Position numbers and translations under genes: made by a program. Positions 18,264-26,782 of a DNA stretch of 64,000 bases are shown here, piece after piece. The DNA lies in the NCBI RefSeq assembly GCF_025753855.1, contig NZ_JAOWPT010000015.1:1-64000 (forward strand). Reading direction: 5' to 3'. The DNA is from Mesorhizobium sp. ZC-5 (GTDB taxonomy: Bacteria; Pseudomonadota; Alphaproteobacteria; Rhizobiales; Rhizobiaceae). The notes beneath the pieces were generated by a model. The model was given only the letters and a program-made list of their open reading frames with translations, searched no databases and was not told the DNA's origin. Positions within the stretch are counted from its first letter, which is position 1. Every line of letters starts with the position of its first letter.

Positions 18264-18974
18264 ATGCGCGAACATACCGTCGCGTCTTTCGACGAAGAGC
18301 TCGAACATATCGACCAGCTCATCCGCGACATGGGTGACCTTGCCGGGGCGATGTTGCAGTCGGCGACCAAGTCGCTGCTGCTGTCGGACAACCCGCTTGC
18401 CCAGCGGGTGATATCCGACGACACCATCATGGATGCCAAGCAGCGCGAACTCGACGACCGAGCGATCACGCTTATCGCCAAACGGCAGCCGATGGCACAG
18501 GATCTGCGCGCCGTAGTGGGCGCGATCCGCATGGCCGCCGACCTCGAGCGGATCGGTGACCTTGCCAAGAACATCGCCAAGCGGGTCGGCGCGGTCGGCC
18601 AGAGCACCACGCCGCGCAACCTGTCGCACTCGATCGAAACGATGGCAGCACTTGTGCTGACCCAGGTGCAGGGCGTCGTCGACAAATACGTGGCGCGTGA
18701 GGCTGAAAGCCTGAAGCCTCTGAGAGCCGACGATGAGAAAATCGACATCCAGTACACGGCGGTGTTTCGCGAACTCCTTACCTATATGATGGAAGATCCG
18801 CGCAACATCACCGCCTGCACCCATCTTCTGTTTTGCGCGAAGAACCTGGAGCGGATCGGCGACCATGTCACCAATATCGCCGAGAATGCCTATTACGTGA
18901 TGACCGGCACGCAGTTGCCGCCGCATCGGCCGAAGCTCGACGAGACCGGAATGACAGCGGCACTCGCCGAATAG
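18264..18974 (+). CDS. phoU: Phosphate signalling protein PhoU
   Basis: A 236-residue protein of two homologous three-helix bundles, each ending in the metal-binding pattern of PhoU: AADLERIGDLAKNIAKR in the first and AKNLERIGDHVTNIAENAYY in the second. PhoU keeps the Pho response off when phosphate is plentiful, acting between PstB and PhoR, and also links to persistence and metabolism. ATGs at 18261 and 18264 are adjacent; I take 18264, which is six bases from AGGAG. It lies 38 bases after pstB and 23 before phoB. Confidence 0.95.
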   Translation: MREHTVASFDEELEHIDQLIRDMGDLAGAMLQSATKSLLLSDNPLAQRVISDDTIMDAKQRELDDRAITLIAKRQPMAQDLRAVVGAIRMAADLERIGDLAKNIAKRVGAVGQSTTPRNLSHSIETMAALVLTQVQGVVDKYVAREAESLKPLRADDEKIDIQYTAVFRELLTYMMEDPRNITACTHLLFCAKNLERIGDHVTNIAENAYYVMTGTQLPPHRPKLDETGMTAALAE

Positions 18975-18997
18975 ACGACCGAAAGGACGACAGCCAC

Positions 18998-19687
18998 ATG
19001 ATTGCTCCGAAGATCATGGTTGTGGAGGATGAGGAGCCGCTGTGCGTCCTTCTCCGCTACAATCTCGAGGCCGAAGGCTATCAGGTCGAAGTCGTGACGC
19101 GCGGCGACGAGGCCGAGATCAGGCTTCAGGAAAACGTGCCCGACCTCTTGGTGCTCGACTGGATGGTTCCCGCCGTTTCCGGTATCGAACTGTGCCGCCG
19201 CCTCAGGATGCGGCCGGAAACCGAGCGCCTGCCGGTCATCATGCTGACGGCGCGCGGCGAGGAGAGCGACCGTGTGCGAGGCCTTTCGACCGGTGCCGAC
19301 GACTATCTGGTGAAGCCGTTCTCCACCCCGGAATTCATCGCTCGCGTGCGGGCGCTGTTGCGCCGCGCCAAGCCGGAAGTGCTCTCCAGCGTGCTCAAGG
19401 TCGGCGACATCGTGCTCGACCGGGAGGCGCACCGCGTCTACCGCAAGAAGAGTGAGATCCGGCTCGGGCCTACCGAGTTCCGGCTGCTCGAATTCATGAT
19501 GCAGCATCCCGGCCGCGTTTTCTCGCGCAGCCAATTGCTCGACAATGTGTGGGGCGAGACGATCTACATCGACGAGCGCACTGTCGACGTGCATGTCGGA
19601 CGGCTGCGCAAAGCGGTAAACAACGGGCGCATGCCCGACGTCATCCGCACCATTCGCGGCGCTGGCTACGCTATCCGCGAGGTATGA
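18998..19687 (+). CDS. phoB: Phosphate regulon response regulator PhoB
   Basis: A 229-residue OmpR-family regulator. The receiver has E10-D11, phospho-acceptor D54 in LVLDWMVP, T84 and K106 in DDYLVKPF. The winged-helix domain has GPTEFRLLEFMMQHPGR, the PhoB-type LLDNVWG, and ERTVDVHVGRLRKAV at the recognition helix. It should activate the pst operon through the Pho box. The frame is open well upstream, but the ATG at 18998 begins the receiver and has AAGGA ten bases before it. No phoR follows; a second phoB-like gene does. Confidence 0.95.
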   Translation: MIAPKIMVVEDEEPLCVLLRYNLEAEGYQVEVVTRGDEAEIRLQENVPDLLVLDWMVPAVSGIELCRRLRMRPETERLPVIMLTARGEESDRVRGLSTGADDYLVKPFSTPEFIARVRALLRRAKPEVLSSVLKVGDIVLDREAHRVYRKKSEIRLGPTEFRLLEFMMQHPGRVFSRSQLLDNVWGETIYIDERTVDVHVGRLRKAVNNGRMPDVIRTIRGAGYAIREV

Positions 19688-19738
19688 CTGTCGACGGGGA
19701 GGAGGGTGCTGGTCGGTGACGCAGCAGCGAGGTAACGA

Positions 19739-20437
19739 ATGATCCCACCGAAAATCATGGTGGTCGAGGACGACGGGCCGCTCTGCATGCTGATCCAGTA
19801 CGCCCTCGAGACCGAAGGCTATGACGTCGAAATGGTCACCCGCGGCGGCGACGCTGAAATCCGCCTACAAGACTACTTGCCCGATCTCCTGGTGCTCGAC
19901 CGCATGCTGCCGGCCGTTTCAGGCACCGAGCTTGGCAAGCGCTTGCGCATGCGACCCGAGACAATGCAACTTCCGATCATCATGCTGACGGCACGAGGTG
20001 AGGAGCGTGTGCGCGAACTCTCGACCGGATTTGACGACTATCTGGTCAAGCCTTTCACGACTCCCGAACTCACCGTGCGAGTCAGGACATTGCTCAGGCG
20101 CGTTAAACCTGAAGTGCTGTCAGACGTGCTTGTCGTCCATGACATTACGCTCGATCGTCGGCAGCACCAGGTATTCCGGAAAAGCCGCCCGGTCCAACTC
20201 AGTCCGACTGAGTTTCGGCTTCTCGAGTTCATGATGCAGCATCCCGGTCGCGTGATTTCAAGAGAACAGCTCAGGGATCGCGTGTGGGGCAATAGCGTCT
20301 ACATGGATGGGCGAGCCGTTGACGTCTTCATCAACAGACTGCGAAAGTCTCTGAAGGCTACCCGGGACATCATCAGGACCGTTCGCGGCGCGGGATACTC
20401 CATAGGTCAAGCGACGGACGCACTGCACGGCAGTTAG
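19739..20437 (+). CDS. PhoB-like response regulator (tandem paralog of phoB)
   Basis: A 232-residue regulator clearly derived from the gene before it: the first 90 residues align almost without gaps (MIPPKIMVVEDDGPLC against MIAPKIMVVEDEEPLC). Phospho-acceptor D54, T84 and K104 are kept. Two residues are lost in the loop after LTARGEE, the W after D54 is replaced by R, and GADD becomes GFDD. In the DNA-binding half the recognition region is changed (RAVDVFINRLRKSL against RTVDVHVGRLRKAV), so it may read a different site. It lies 51 bases after phoB on the same strand. No kinase is adjacent. Confidence 0.85.
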   Translation: MIPPKIMVVEDDGPLCMLIQYALETEGYDVEMVTRGGDAEIRLQDYLPDLLVLDRMLPAVSGTELGKRLRMRPETMQLPIIMLTARGEERVRELSTGFDDYLVKPFTTPELTVRVRTLLRRVKPEVLSDVLVVHDITLDRRQHQVFRKSRPVQLSPTEFRLLEFMMQHPGRVISREQLRDRVWGNSVYMDGRAVDVFINRLRKSLKATRDIIRTVRGAGYSIGQATDALHGS

Positions 20438-20478
20438 ATAGGGAAAGCAGACGCAGTGGCGTGCGCCATGCCATCCGG

Positions 20479-21708
20479 TCATGTTTCCGATGCGAGTCCA
20501 TGTAGCTGGCGAACTCGGCCGATGCTGGCGAAGGCCGCGGCGGCCGCGATGCCGAGCACGATCGCGACAGAGAGTGCTGACCAGGTACCGATGCGAGCTA
20601 TCAAAAACGAGAAGAGAAATGGAGCCAGCGCCGAGGCAATGAGACGGATTGCTGAAATCCGGCCCAGCATGGCTCCGTAACCGTCCGAGCCGAACAAGTG
20701 CAGCGGCAGGGATCCCTGCACAATGCTTGTGAGACCCGAGCCAAGGCCGAATAGAATGGCGAAGGCGATGCCGCCGGATATCCACGGGGCTGTGGTCAGC
20801 AGCACGGACAGGCCGACTACTAGGAAAGCCGCAGAGATAACGGCCAAAATGAGCGGCGACAGGCCCTTTCCAAACATCATGTTGATGAAGCGGCTGAAGA
20901 CTTGGGATGGACCGAACACCGTCCCGACCAGGACCGCACTCGCGCCCATTCCGACAGCCGTCAAAAGCGGGACCATGTGGATCAGCAGGGCGGAAAGCAC
21001 AAATCCCTCCAGGGCAAAACCGACGGCCATCAAAAAGAACGCCTTCTTGCGATCCTCGATCGAAATGCTCCCGACCACCGCGGGGATGCGGGACGCCGGG
21101 GCCGATGCATCGCGCAGGCTGCCGGCCTTCATCATGAACGCCAGCCAGAGGTGGATGGGAAGGCAGACGAACAGGTTGATGCCCGCAAAGACGAGGTAAA
21201 CCTCCCGCCACGTGAGATGCTGGTGGAGTTGGGATGTGATCGGCCAAAACAGGGTTGAGGCAAAGCCGCCTATCAGTGTGAGGTGGGTTATGCTCCGTTG
21301 TGCCGTATGTGGCGTGACCTGCACCAGAAGGGCGAACGCGGCATTGTAAAGCACGAAGGCCGAAGCCATTTCGATGGCGACCATCCCGACTGTGAATGTC
21401 ACCCGCTCGGGTGCGAAGCCACAAAGCACAAGAGCAAGCGCGGCAATGACGGACCCGAGCGACATCATGCGCCCGGCTCCGTAACTGTCTATCCACCGAC
21501 CAATGGAAGGGGCAGCGAACCCGCCCAAAAGGAGGGACCCGGAAAACACCCCGAACACCCATTCCTGTGACCAGTTAAAATCCTTGGCCATCTCCGGGGC
21601 GAGGATGGAAAAGCTGTAGTAGAGCGTCCCGTAACCTATGACCTGGGTCAGACCCAATCCCCAGATGATGGCGCTGCGCCGGTGCCCAACTGAAACTGCC
21701 GATATCAT
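20479..21708 (-). CDS. Major facilitator superfamily transporter
   Basis: A 409-residue, twelve-segment membrane protein. Membrane segments alternate from AIIWGLGLTQVIGYGTLYYSF to the C-terminal IVLGIAAAAAFASI, with an MFS A-type motif at PSIGRWIDSYGAGRMM between segments 2 and 3. The neighbouring ArsR-type regulator and the ars operon nearby suggest efflux of a metalloid or an organic arsenical, but the sequence alone does not give the substrate. The ATG at 21708 follows GGAAG; a TTG 12 codons upstream is possible. The start lies 48 bases after the end of the regulator gene. Confidence 0.85.
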   Translation of the reverse strand: MISAVSVGHRRSAIIWGLGLTQVIGYGTLYYSFSILAPEMAKDFNWSQEWVFGVFSGSLLLGGFAAPSIGRWIDSYGAGRMMSLGSVIAALALVLCGFAPERVTFTVGMVAIEMASAFVLYNAAFALLVQVTPHTAQRSITHLTLIGGFASTLFWPITSQLHQHLTWREVYLVFAGINLFVCLPIHLWLAFMMKAGSLRDASAPASRIPAVVGSISIEDRKKAFFLMAVGFALEGFVLSALLIHMVPLLTAVGMGASAVLVGTVFGPSQVFSRFINMMFGKGLSPLILAVISAAFLVVGLSVLLTTAPWISGGIAFAILFGLGSGLTSIVQGSLPLHLFGSDGYGAMLGRISAIRLIASALAPFLFSFLIARIGTWSALSVAIVLGIAAAAAFASIGRVRQLHGLASET

Positions 21709-21756
21709 ATTCCATTCTTCCGGGATTATTGAAATTGATGTCAAAAAAGAGAGGAT

Positions 21757-22071
21757 TCAGGCCGCGTTGTCCCGTTTGATTGAAACGGCGTCCACACAGC
21801 ACTCGTCTGCGAGGAAACCCAGCAGCCCATGCATGACCGGATAATTCGCGCGGCATATCAGCGTCGTTGCTTGTCGCTCTTGGGTGACGAGAGCTGTCGC
21901 GATCAATCGGTGCAGATGATGGGAAAGTGTCGACGCGGCGATGCCGATCTTGTCCTGCAGATGGCCAACCGGAAGGCCTTCCTCACCAGCCCGCACAAGT
22001 GCCCGGTAGACCCGCAATCGTGTCGGGTTGCCGAGGGCTTCCAGTTGCTTTGCTGCTGTTTCGACATTCAT
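21757..22071 (-). CDS. ArsR family transcriptional repressor
   Basis: A 104-residue winged-helix repressor. The DNA-binding region reads LEALGNPTRLRVYRALVRAG ... IGIAASTLSHHLHRLIATALV, the ArsR signature. It lacks the usual ELCVC metal site in the recognition helix but has a Cys pair near its end (DECCVDAV), a plausible metalloid site as in other rhizobial ArsR proteins. It is first in a two-gene operon with the MFS transporter. A perfect inverted repeat lies 41 bases upstream. The ATG lacks a clear Shine-Dalgarno site. Confidence 0.85.
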   Translation of the reverse strand: MNVETAAKQLEALGNPTRLRVYRALVRAGEEGLPVGHLQDKIGIAASTLSHHLHRLIATALVTQERQATTLICRANYPVMHGLLGFLADECCVDAVSIKRDNAA

Positions 22072-22111
22072 GGAAATAAATTAGGCGCTGCTTCCAATGA
22101 CAGTCAAGGAA

Positions 22112-22133
22112 TATTTCGAGATGTGTCGAAATA
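22112..22133. promoter_or_regulatory. Inverted repeat, likely ArsR operator
   Basis: TATTTCGA (22112-22119) and TCGAAATA (22126-22133) form a perfect 8-6-8 inverted repeat in the region before the arsR-MFS pair. Position and symmetry fit an ArsR dimer operator overlapping the promoter. Confidence 0.6.
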
Positions 22134-22638
22134 AGACGTTTCCATGCCAGGTTGGAGTTGCAAGGCTCGCCGTATCTGATTGGCTCGCTTGTGCCAGGAA
22201 CCGTTCACCCGGCGATCCTACATCTGACAACCTGCCATGTAACGACTCGGCAGGGCTCTAGGCTTACATTCGGCATTAGGTAGCAAACGCCACCAATATG
22301 CAGCTAGGTAAGTGTTCCGTTTTCCGCTGATCTCCTTTGTTGCAGAATGCCGGAAAGATCCCATCAAAAAGGCCTCCGGGCGGTTCATGGTTTCTGTCAA
22401 CGAGTTGGATCCGAGGAGTCGGACATTCCGCTTCAAAGGTGGCAACCGGCACAATATCGAAGAAAGACCGAGATCCATCAGCCCTCCGCGACGGGCATGC
22501 ATTCCCAACCCCCTGCTGCCAAGGACGATGGCAGTCAGCTGCGGCGCGCGCGCCAAGACAGTGGGTTTGAAACTCGCGGGGAGGTGAATTAGGTTAGCAT
22601 TCAGGATGGTAACTTAAGCACCCAGATAGGCGACCACC
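22134..22638. other. Intergenic region without a supported gene
   Basis: About 500 bases between the ArsR operator and the antitoxin-like gene. Several frames stay open here on the plus strand, but they overlap one another, lack ribosome sites and show no recognisable protein pattern. I see no tRNA, repeat or terminator. It probably holds the promoter of the next gene and degraded sequence. Confidence 0.5.
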
Positions 22639-23427
22639 ATGGAAAAGCAGCGCAGCGTGTGCGTATTTAACGGAGACGAGTTCGCGTTGGCACTGCAGGC
22701 CGGAATGGAGCCGACCGAGAAGCACAGGCCAGCGAAGAAGACGGCGGAAAGAATGCGCATTGCCGGGAAAGGAAAGCCCGTCAAGCTCGGAGCCATAGGA
22801 AAGCGCATTCAAAAAGCAATCGCCAAGACAATGACGCCGACGAAAAAGGCGAGTCCGTCCGATATGGTGGTCGCAGTTTTCAAAAGCGAGAACCCGCTGG
22901 TTCGAAAGACCGTGCGTGACATCATGGAGCGCGTTCCGTCGATAGTCGAAGCACGGCAGAAGCAGCTGACGGACGACAAGATCGATGCCCTGGTATCTGT
23001 CTACATGCCTTCGCCGCCCGACACCGACGCCACGCAGATTCTATTGGACAGCAACGCCAGAGCCAGGGCTCGTTTCTTGGAAGCATGGCCATGCCTGACA
23101 AGCAAGCAGGTATCCGAAGCCGCCGGTCATGGTTCCAAGAACCAGAGCATGACCACCTCTCGCTGGAAGGGCGGTGGGAAAATCTTCTCCGTTAGGTACA
23201 ATGGCGCGGAGTGGTTCCCGGCGTTCCAGTTCCAGGACGGGCAACCGCATGCGACAGTTGCGCGGGTGCTCCAGCACCTAAGGGAGCGGAAGTCGGGATG
23301 GCAGATGGCTTTCTGGTTCACCTCGCCGAACGGTTGGCTGAATGGCAGGAAACCAGCTGAATGCTTGGATGACGTGGAATCCGTAGCCAGGGCCGCCGCC
23401 GAGGAAGCGGAACCGATCATCGGATGA
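22639..23427 (+). CDS. Antitoxin-like protein with Xre/MbcA/ParS-type C-terminal region
   Basis: A 262-residue protein. The N-terminal third is basic and low in complexity (KHRPAKKTAERMRIAGKGK). The last 110 residues follow the pattern of toxin-binding domains of the Xre/MbcA/ParS group: ARARFLEAWPCLTSKQVSEAAG, a short wing with SRWKGGGKIFSVRYNG, then WFPAFQFQDGQPHATVARVL, WQMAFWFTSPNGWL and RKPAECLDDVESVARAA. Relatives are often followed by a RES-domain toxin. Here an ATG overlaps the stop (ATGA) but opens a frame of only 27 codons. No good ribosome site precedes the ATG at 22639, so the start is uncertain. Confidence 0.6.
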   Translation: MEKQRSVCVFNGDEFALALQAGMEPTEKHRPAKKTAERMRIAGKGKPVKLGAIGKRIQKAIAKTMTPTKKASPSDMVVAVFKSENPLVRKTVRDIMERVPSIVEARQKQLTDDKIDALVSVYMPSPPDTDATQILLDSNARARARFLEAWPCLTSKQVSEAAGHGSKNQSMTTSRWKGGGKIFSVRYNGAEWFPAFQFQDGQPHATVARVLQHLRERKSGWQMAFWFTSPNGWLNGRKPAECLDDVESVARAAAEEAEPIIG

Positions 23428-23619
23428 TAGAGCCGCCGCCGTACCCTTTTCCGGCATCCAATACGTACAGGCTCGCTTCATCCGAACGGCGAGTTCGACG
23501 CAGATGAGCAATGGGAATTGAACAATCTACTCTGGCACTACGATGTCCGTTTCATCTACGACGATGAAGGCCGACTGATCGAGGAGTGGGGCGTCGCCTT
23601 CGAACCGGGTGCGAAGTAG
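23424..23619 (+). pseudogene. Possible remnant of a partner gene after the antitoxin-like gene
   Basis: An ATG at 23424 overlaps the stop of the preceding gene and reads MIEPPPYPFPASNTYRL before stopping at codon 28. A different frame then reads a plausible C-terminus, HPNGEFDADEQWELNNLL ... EEWGVAFEPGAK, ending at 23619, but it has in-frame stops (TGATAG) just upstream and no start. One frameshift near 23480 would join them into about 64 residues. I cannot assign a family; a shortened toxin gene is one reading. Confidence 0.3.
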
Positions 23620-23924
23620 CCTGCGATATAAGGCCCATAACCACCTGCACAGCCTGTGGCTGGAGGTCAGTCCACATTCGCCGTTCACTTTGCCCTTCGA
23701 AGGGCCGACCCCCGGCCTTCTAGTGGTTAAAATCTAACGCTTGGTATCGGAGTGGTAAGCCCGCTCAGGGTTGGAATGCGACTGTTTGTTTTGCCCACCC
23801 GAACGAGCAAGGAGCGCCATCGGCAGACGTTTGGCGAGGACTACATCAACGTCGGAAACGGGGCAAAGCAGTCCTTGCAAGCCGCATATTCGACCTGGAC
23901 GGGCATCGAGGGTGGAGTGGTGCC
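23620..23924. other. Intergenic region without a supported gene
   Basis: This 305-base stretch lies between the remnant and the stop of the minus-strand DUF2306-like gene. Two overlapping plus-strand frames are open near 23750-24000, but they run into the minus-strand gene, lack ribosome sites and resemble nothing. No structural RNA or repeat is visible. Confidence 0.45.
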
Positions 23925-24485
23925 TCAGGTTGAGCTTGCAAGCCTTGCCGTTTTTCGCTGTGAGCGATCGAAAGCAATGACCAGCGGGTGCCGAAACAGG
24001 GCGTAGAGGATCAGCGGCACGCCAATCGCGCTAGGCAGAAGCCAGAACACAATTTGCGGGAGTTCTTTCCAAAGGGGCAGGTTCTTGCCGTTGTCCACGT
24101 AGAAGGCGGTGAGCATGAAGATGTAGGACGCACCCATGCCGGTGAGATGCAGCCTGGGCCAGTGGTACCAGTGCCGCCGGGCAGCGGTGCGACCGAAGAA
24201 TGCAGACGCAAATGAAAGCGTGCCCAGAATGAACAGGTGATAGTTCTCTGCCCACCGCATGAATGACAAAGCGCTCATGGTGACGAATACTCCGGAGAGG
24301 CACCAAAAGTAGATCGTCCCGAAATGCGAATGCCCGCCGCGCCCCTTGTCGCTCAACATCGCAACAGCCCCTGCGATCACCGCCGAAAGCCCGAACACGA
24401 TATGAACGCCAACAATCCCGAGAAAGACCGGATCGGTGGACGGTATCGGGATGCCCAGAATGACCGTTGTGTTTTCGTCTGCCAT
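23925..24485 (-). CDS. DUF2306-like membrane protein
   Basis: A 186-residue protein with about six membrane segments and conserved His residues in GGHSHFGTIYFW, HLFILG and WYHWPRLHLTGMG, a pattern like the DUF2306 family of small haem- or metal-associated membrane proteins. Function unknown. The ATG at 24485 has GGAGG eight bases upstream; the longer frame overlaps the next gene and is unlikely. It lies 62 bases after the TauE/SafE gene, probably in the same transcript. Confidence 0.7.
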   Translation of the reverse strand: MADENTTVILGIPIPSTDPVFLGIVGVHIVFGLSAVIAGAVAMLSDKGRGGHSHFGTIYFWCLSGVFVTMSALSFMRWAENYHLFILGTLSFASAFFGRTAARRHWYHWPRLHLTGMGASYIFMLTAFYVDNGKNLPLWKELPQIVFWLLPSAIGVPLILYALFRHPLVIAFDRSQRKTARLASST

Positions 24486-24547
24486 GCTGCTGCCCTCCAG
24501 GGACGGCTGATGGAAACGCCGTTGTAAGCCTCCTTGCAGCCCCGTCG

Positions 24548-25333
24548 CTATCGATGTTGCCATACCTTGGCGGCCGATAGCAGGAGGATGACGGCCAGCG
24601 CCGGAATTAAGGGGCCGCTCGGTATCAATCCAAGCAACCGACCGCCGATGAAGGTCCCGACGATTGAACCGATCGCCATGACCAGGACAAATGTCCGGTT
24701 CCGGTTGAGAACTGAGAAACTCTGATCGCGGCTGTAGCGTGCGAAGCCAACGATCATGGTCGGAAGGCTGACTGCCAGCGACAGGCTTCCCGCAAGCTTT
24801 ATGTCGGCTCCAAACAATAACACCAGGGTCGGGATCAGAAGCTCGCCGCCTGCGACACCTAAGAGCGACGCAACGATGCCAATTCCGAACCCTGCCACAA
24901 CGCCCGCAACCAGGAGTGCCCAGCCATCAAAAAGCGGGCCGCCGGACGAATTTGAATCATGACCGGTGACGAGAACAATGGCGATCGCCACCAGCAGGGC
25001 CGCAATCACGCGGTAGAGCGTTTCCGACTTCAGCCGCGTCGCCCATCCCGCGCCAAACCAGGCACCAAGCAGGCTGCCCGCCAACAGGTTTATGATGATC
25101 GGCCATTGCGCCACGACTTCACCCAGAGGCACTGAGCCGGCACGGAAGGGCAACGCAGTTGCTATAACCATCAGGCTCATGGCCTTGTTGAGGATGACGG
25201 CTTCCAGTGCGGTGAACCGGAAAATACCGATCAGCAGCGGCAAACGAAATTCGGCCCCACCCAAACCGATAAGGCCTCCAAGGGTACCGATGACAGCACC
25301 CCCTCCAAACGCCACACCGTTGCTGTCTCGCAT
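24548..25333 (-). CDS. TauE/SafE family membrane exporter
   Basis: A 261-residue membrane protein of two related halves, each beginning with a glycine-rich motif: GTLGGLIGLGGAEFRLPLL in the first and GIGIVASLLGVAGGELLIPTLVLLFG in the second, diagnostic of TauE/SafE (DUF81) sulfite/sulfonate exporters. Eight membrane segments are likely. The ATG at 25333 follows AGAGGG. Substrate unknown; its place after the ars operon may hint at a sulfur-linked or metalloid-linked role, but a 326-base gap separates them. Confidence 0.8.
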   Translation of the reverse strand: MRDSNGVAFGGGAVIGTLGGLIGLGGAEFRLPLLIGIFRFTALEAVILNKAMSLMVIATALPFRAGSVPLGEVVAQWPIIINLLAGSLLGAWFGAGWATRLKSETLYRVIAALLVAIAIVLVTGHDSNSSGGPLFDGWALLVAGVVAGFGIGIVASLLGVAGGELLIPTLVLLFGADIKLAGSLSLAVSLPTMIVGFARYSRDQSFSVLNRNRTFVLVMAIGSIVGTFIGGRLLGLIPSGPLIPALAVILLLSAAKVWQHR

Positions 25334-25659
25334 CTGGCACCCTCTGATTCCATGGAGTTTTGCCATCCGCATGGACGTTGTGGTGGCAAATCGATGCAGA
25401 CTTTCAGGAGGGCACTGCTCCAGTCACTCGGCAGGCTCGCGGCAAGCCGAGGGTCAGCGATGGACTAATGCCGACGTTATAAGAAAGGGACAAGGGCAAA
25501 GTTCAAGGTCTGAAAACCAACCTCATCGACGACATTGAAGTCCGCCATGGGCAAGGACCTGAATGGGTCATGGTTTGCCGTAAGACTGCCCAGCGGGAGC
25601 GGCAGCTCAAGGTCGGAAGACGTCTTCCGCATCGGGTACCAAGCGTCGGACTTTCACCA
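25334..25659. other. Intergenic region between arsH and the TauE gene
   Basis: 326 bases with no supported gene. It separates the arsH stop from the TauE/SafE start on the same strand, so it should contain the promoter of the TauE-DUF2306 pair. I see no clear hairpin terminator for the ars operon. Confidence 0.45.
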
Positions 25660-26385
25660 CTAGATAGCCTTGAGTTTGACCCTTGCCTCCAGTTTTTCGG
25701 TATCTTCCTTCCGCTCGCTGTAGCGGTCGGTGAGATAGTCGGAAACGTCCCTGGTCAGGAGCGTGAACTTCATGAGTTCCTCCATGACGTCGACAACGCG
25801 GTCGTAATAGGAAGACGGCTTCATGCGGCCTGCTTCGTCGAATTCCTGATAGGCCTTGGCAACCGAAGACTGGTTGGGGATCGTAATCATCCGCATCCAG
25901 CGGCCGAGAACCCGCATCTGGTTGACTGCATTGAAGCTCTGCGAACCTCCGGAAACCTGCATGACAGCCAGAGTGCGGCCCTGCGTTGGGCGGATCGAGC
26001 CGACAGCAAGCGGTATCCAGTCGATCTGCGATTTCATGACACCGCTCATCGCGCCGTGGCGCTCCGGACTGCTCCAGACCTGGCCCTCTGACCAGAGTGA
26101 CAGTTCGCGCAGTTCCTGCACCTTGGGGTGATCGATCGGCGCGCCGTCGGGCAGGGGAAGACCGGTCGGATCGAAGATGCGGGTTTCCGCCCCGAAATGT
26201 TCGAGCAGGCGTGCTGCCTCCAGTGTCAGAAAGCGGCTGTAGGACCGCTGACGCAGCGAACCGTAGAGCAGCAGGATACGCGGCTTGTGGCGCGAGAAAG
26301 GCTTGGACAGCTGGGCGGTGTCGGGGAGCTGAAGCGCTTCGTCCAGGATGTTGGGCAGGTCAGGCAACGCGGTTTCCTTCGGCAT
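25660..26385 (-). CDS. arsH: Organoarsenical oxidase ArsH
   Basis: A 241-residue NADPH-dependent FMN reductase-fold protein. The phosphate-binding loop reads [17 protein letters not shown]; other ArsH marks are [23 protein letters not shown] and [26 protein letters not shown]. ArsH oxidises trivalent methylated or aromatic arsenicals to less toxic pentavalent forms. The ATG at 26385 overlaps the 3' end of the Grx-type arsC by 26 bases, so the genes are coupled. It is the last gene of the ars operon. Confidence 0.95.
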   Translation of the reverse strand: MPKETALPDLPNILDEALQLPDTAQLSKPFSRHKPRILLLYGSLRQRSYSRFLTLEAARLLEHFGAETRIFDPTGLPLPDGAPIDHPKVQELRELSLWSEGQVWSSPERHGAMSGVMKSQIDWIPLAVGSIRPTQGRTLAVMQVSGGSQSFNAVNQMRVLGRWMRMITIPNQSSVAKAYQEFDEAGRMKPSSYYDRVVDVMEELMKFTLLTRDVSDYLTDRYSERKEDTEKLEARVKLKAI

Positions 26386-26782
26386 CAATCAGAAGCTCGC
26401 CATCTTCCTTGGCGAACGGGCCCTTCTGCGGGACAGGGAGAATTTCGAGAACGACTTCCGACGGGCGGCTGAGCCGAACACCCCACGGCGTCATCACGAA
26501 CGGTCGGTTGATCAGGATTGGGTGCTCCAGCATGGCGTCGAGCAACTCGTCGCCGGTCAGCGTCGGGTCATCGAGGCCAAGGTCTGCGTAGGGCGTAGCT
26601 TTTTCCCGGATCGCCTCTCGGATCGTGAGGCCTGCCTTGCTGATGAGGTCCATCAGCACCGGGCGCGTCGGTGGCGTCTTCAAGTATTCGATGACGGTCG
26701 GTTCGATGCCAGCGTTGCGGATCAGCGCCAGCGTGTTGCGCGACGTGCCGCAATCGGGGTTGTGATAGATGGTGACGTCCAT
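26360..26782 (-). CDS. arsC: Arsenate reductase, glutaredoxin-dependent type
   Basis: A 140-residue ArsC of the thioredoxin-fold, glutaredoxin-dependent family. The catalytic cysteine is in [21 protein letters not shown] near residue 11. Substrate-binding arginines lie in [23 protein letters not shown]. It reduces arsenate to arsenite for export. Two ATGs are adjacent; 26782 is seven bases from AAGGA. The second-last codons of acr3 overlap it (ATGATGG). It is the second arsenate reductase of this operon and belongs to a fold unrelated to the first. Confidence 0.93.
   Translation of the reverse strand: MDVTIYHNPDCGTSRNTLALIRNAGIEPTVIEYLKTPPTRPVLMDLISKAGLTIREAIREKATPYADLGLDDPTLTGDELLDAMLEHPILINRPFVMTPWGVRLSRPSEVVLEILPVPQKGPFAKEDGELLIDAEGNRVA

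Noticed and set aside
20258-21562. A 434-codon minus-strand frame overlapping the MFS gene
   Set aside because: It is the MFS gene read out of frame and extends antisense into the PhoB-like gene. The MFS frame shows twelve membrane segments.
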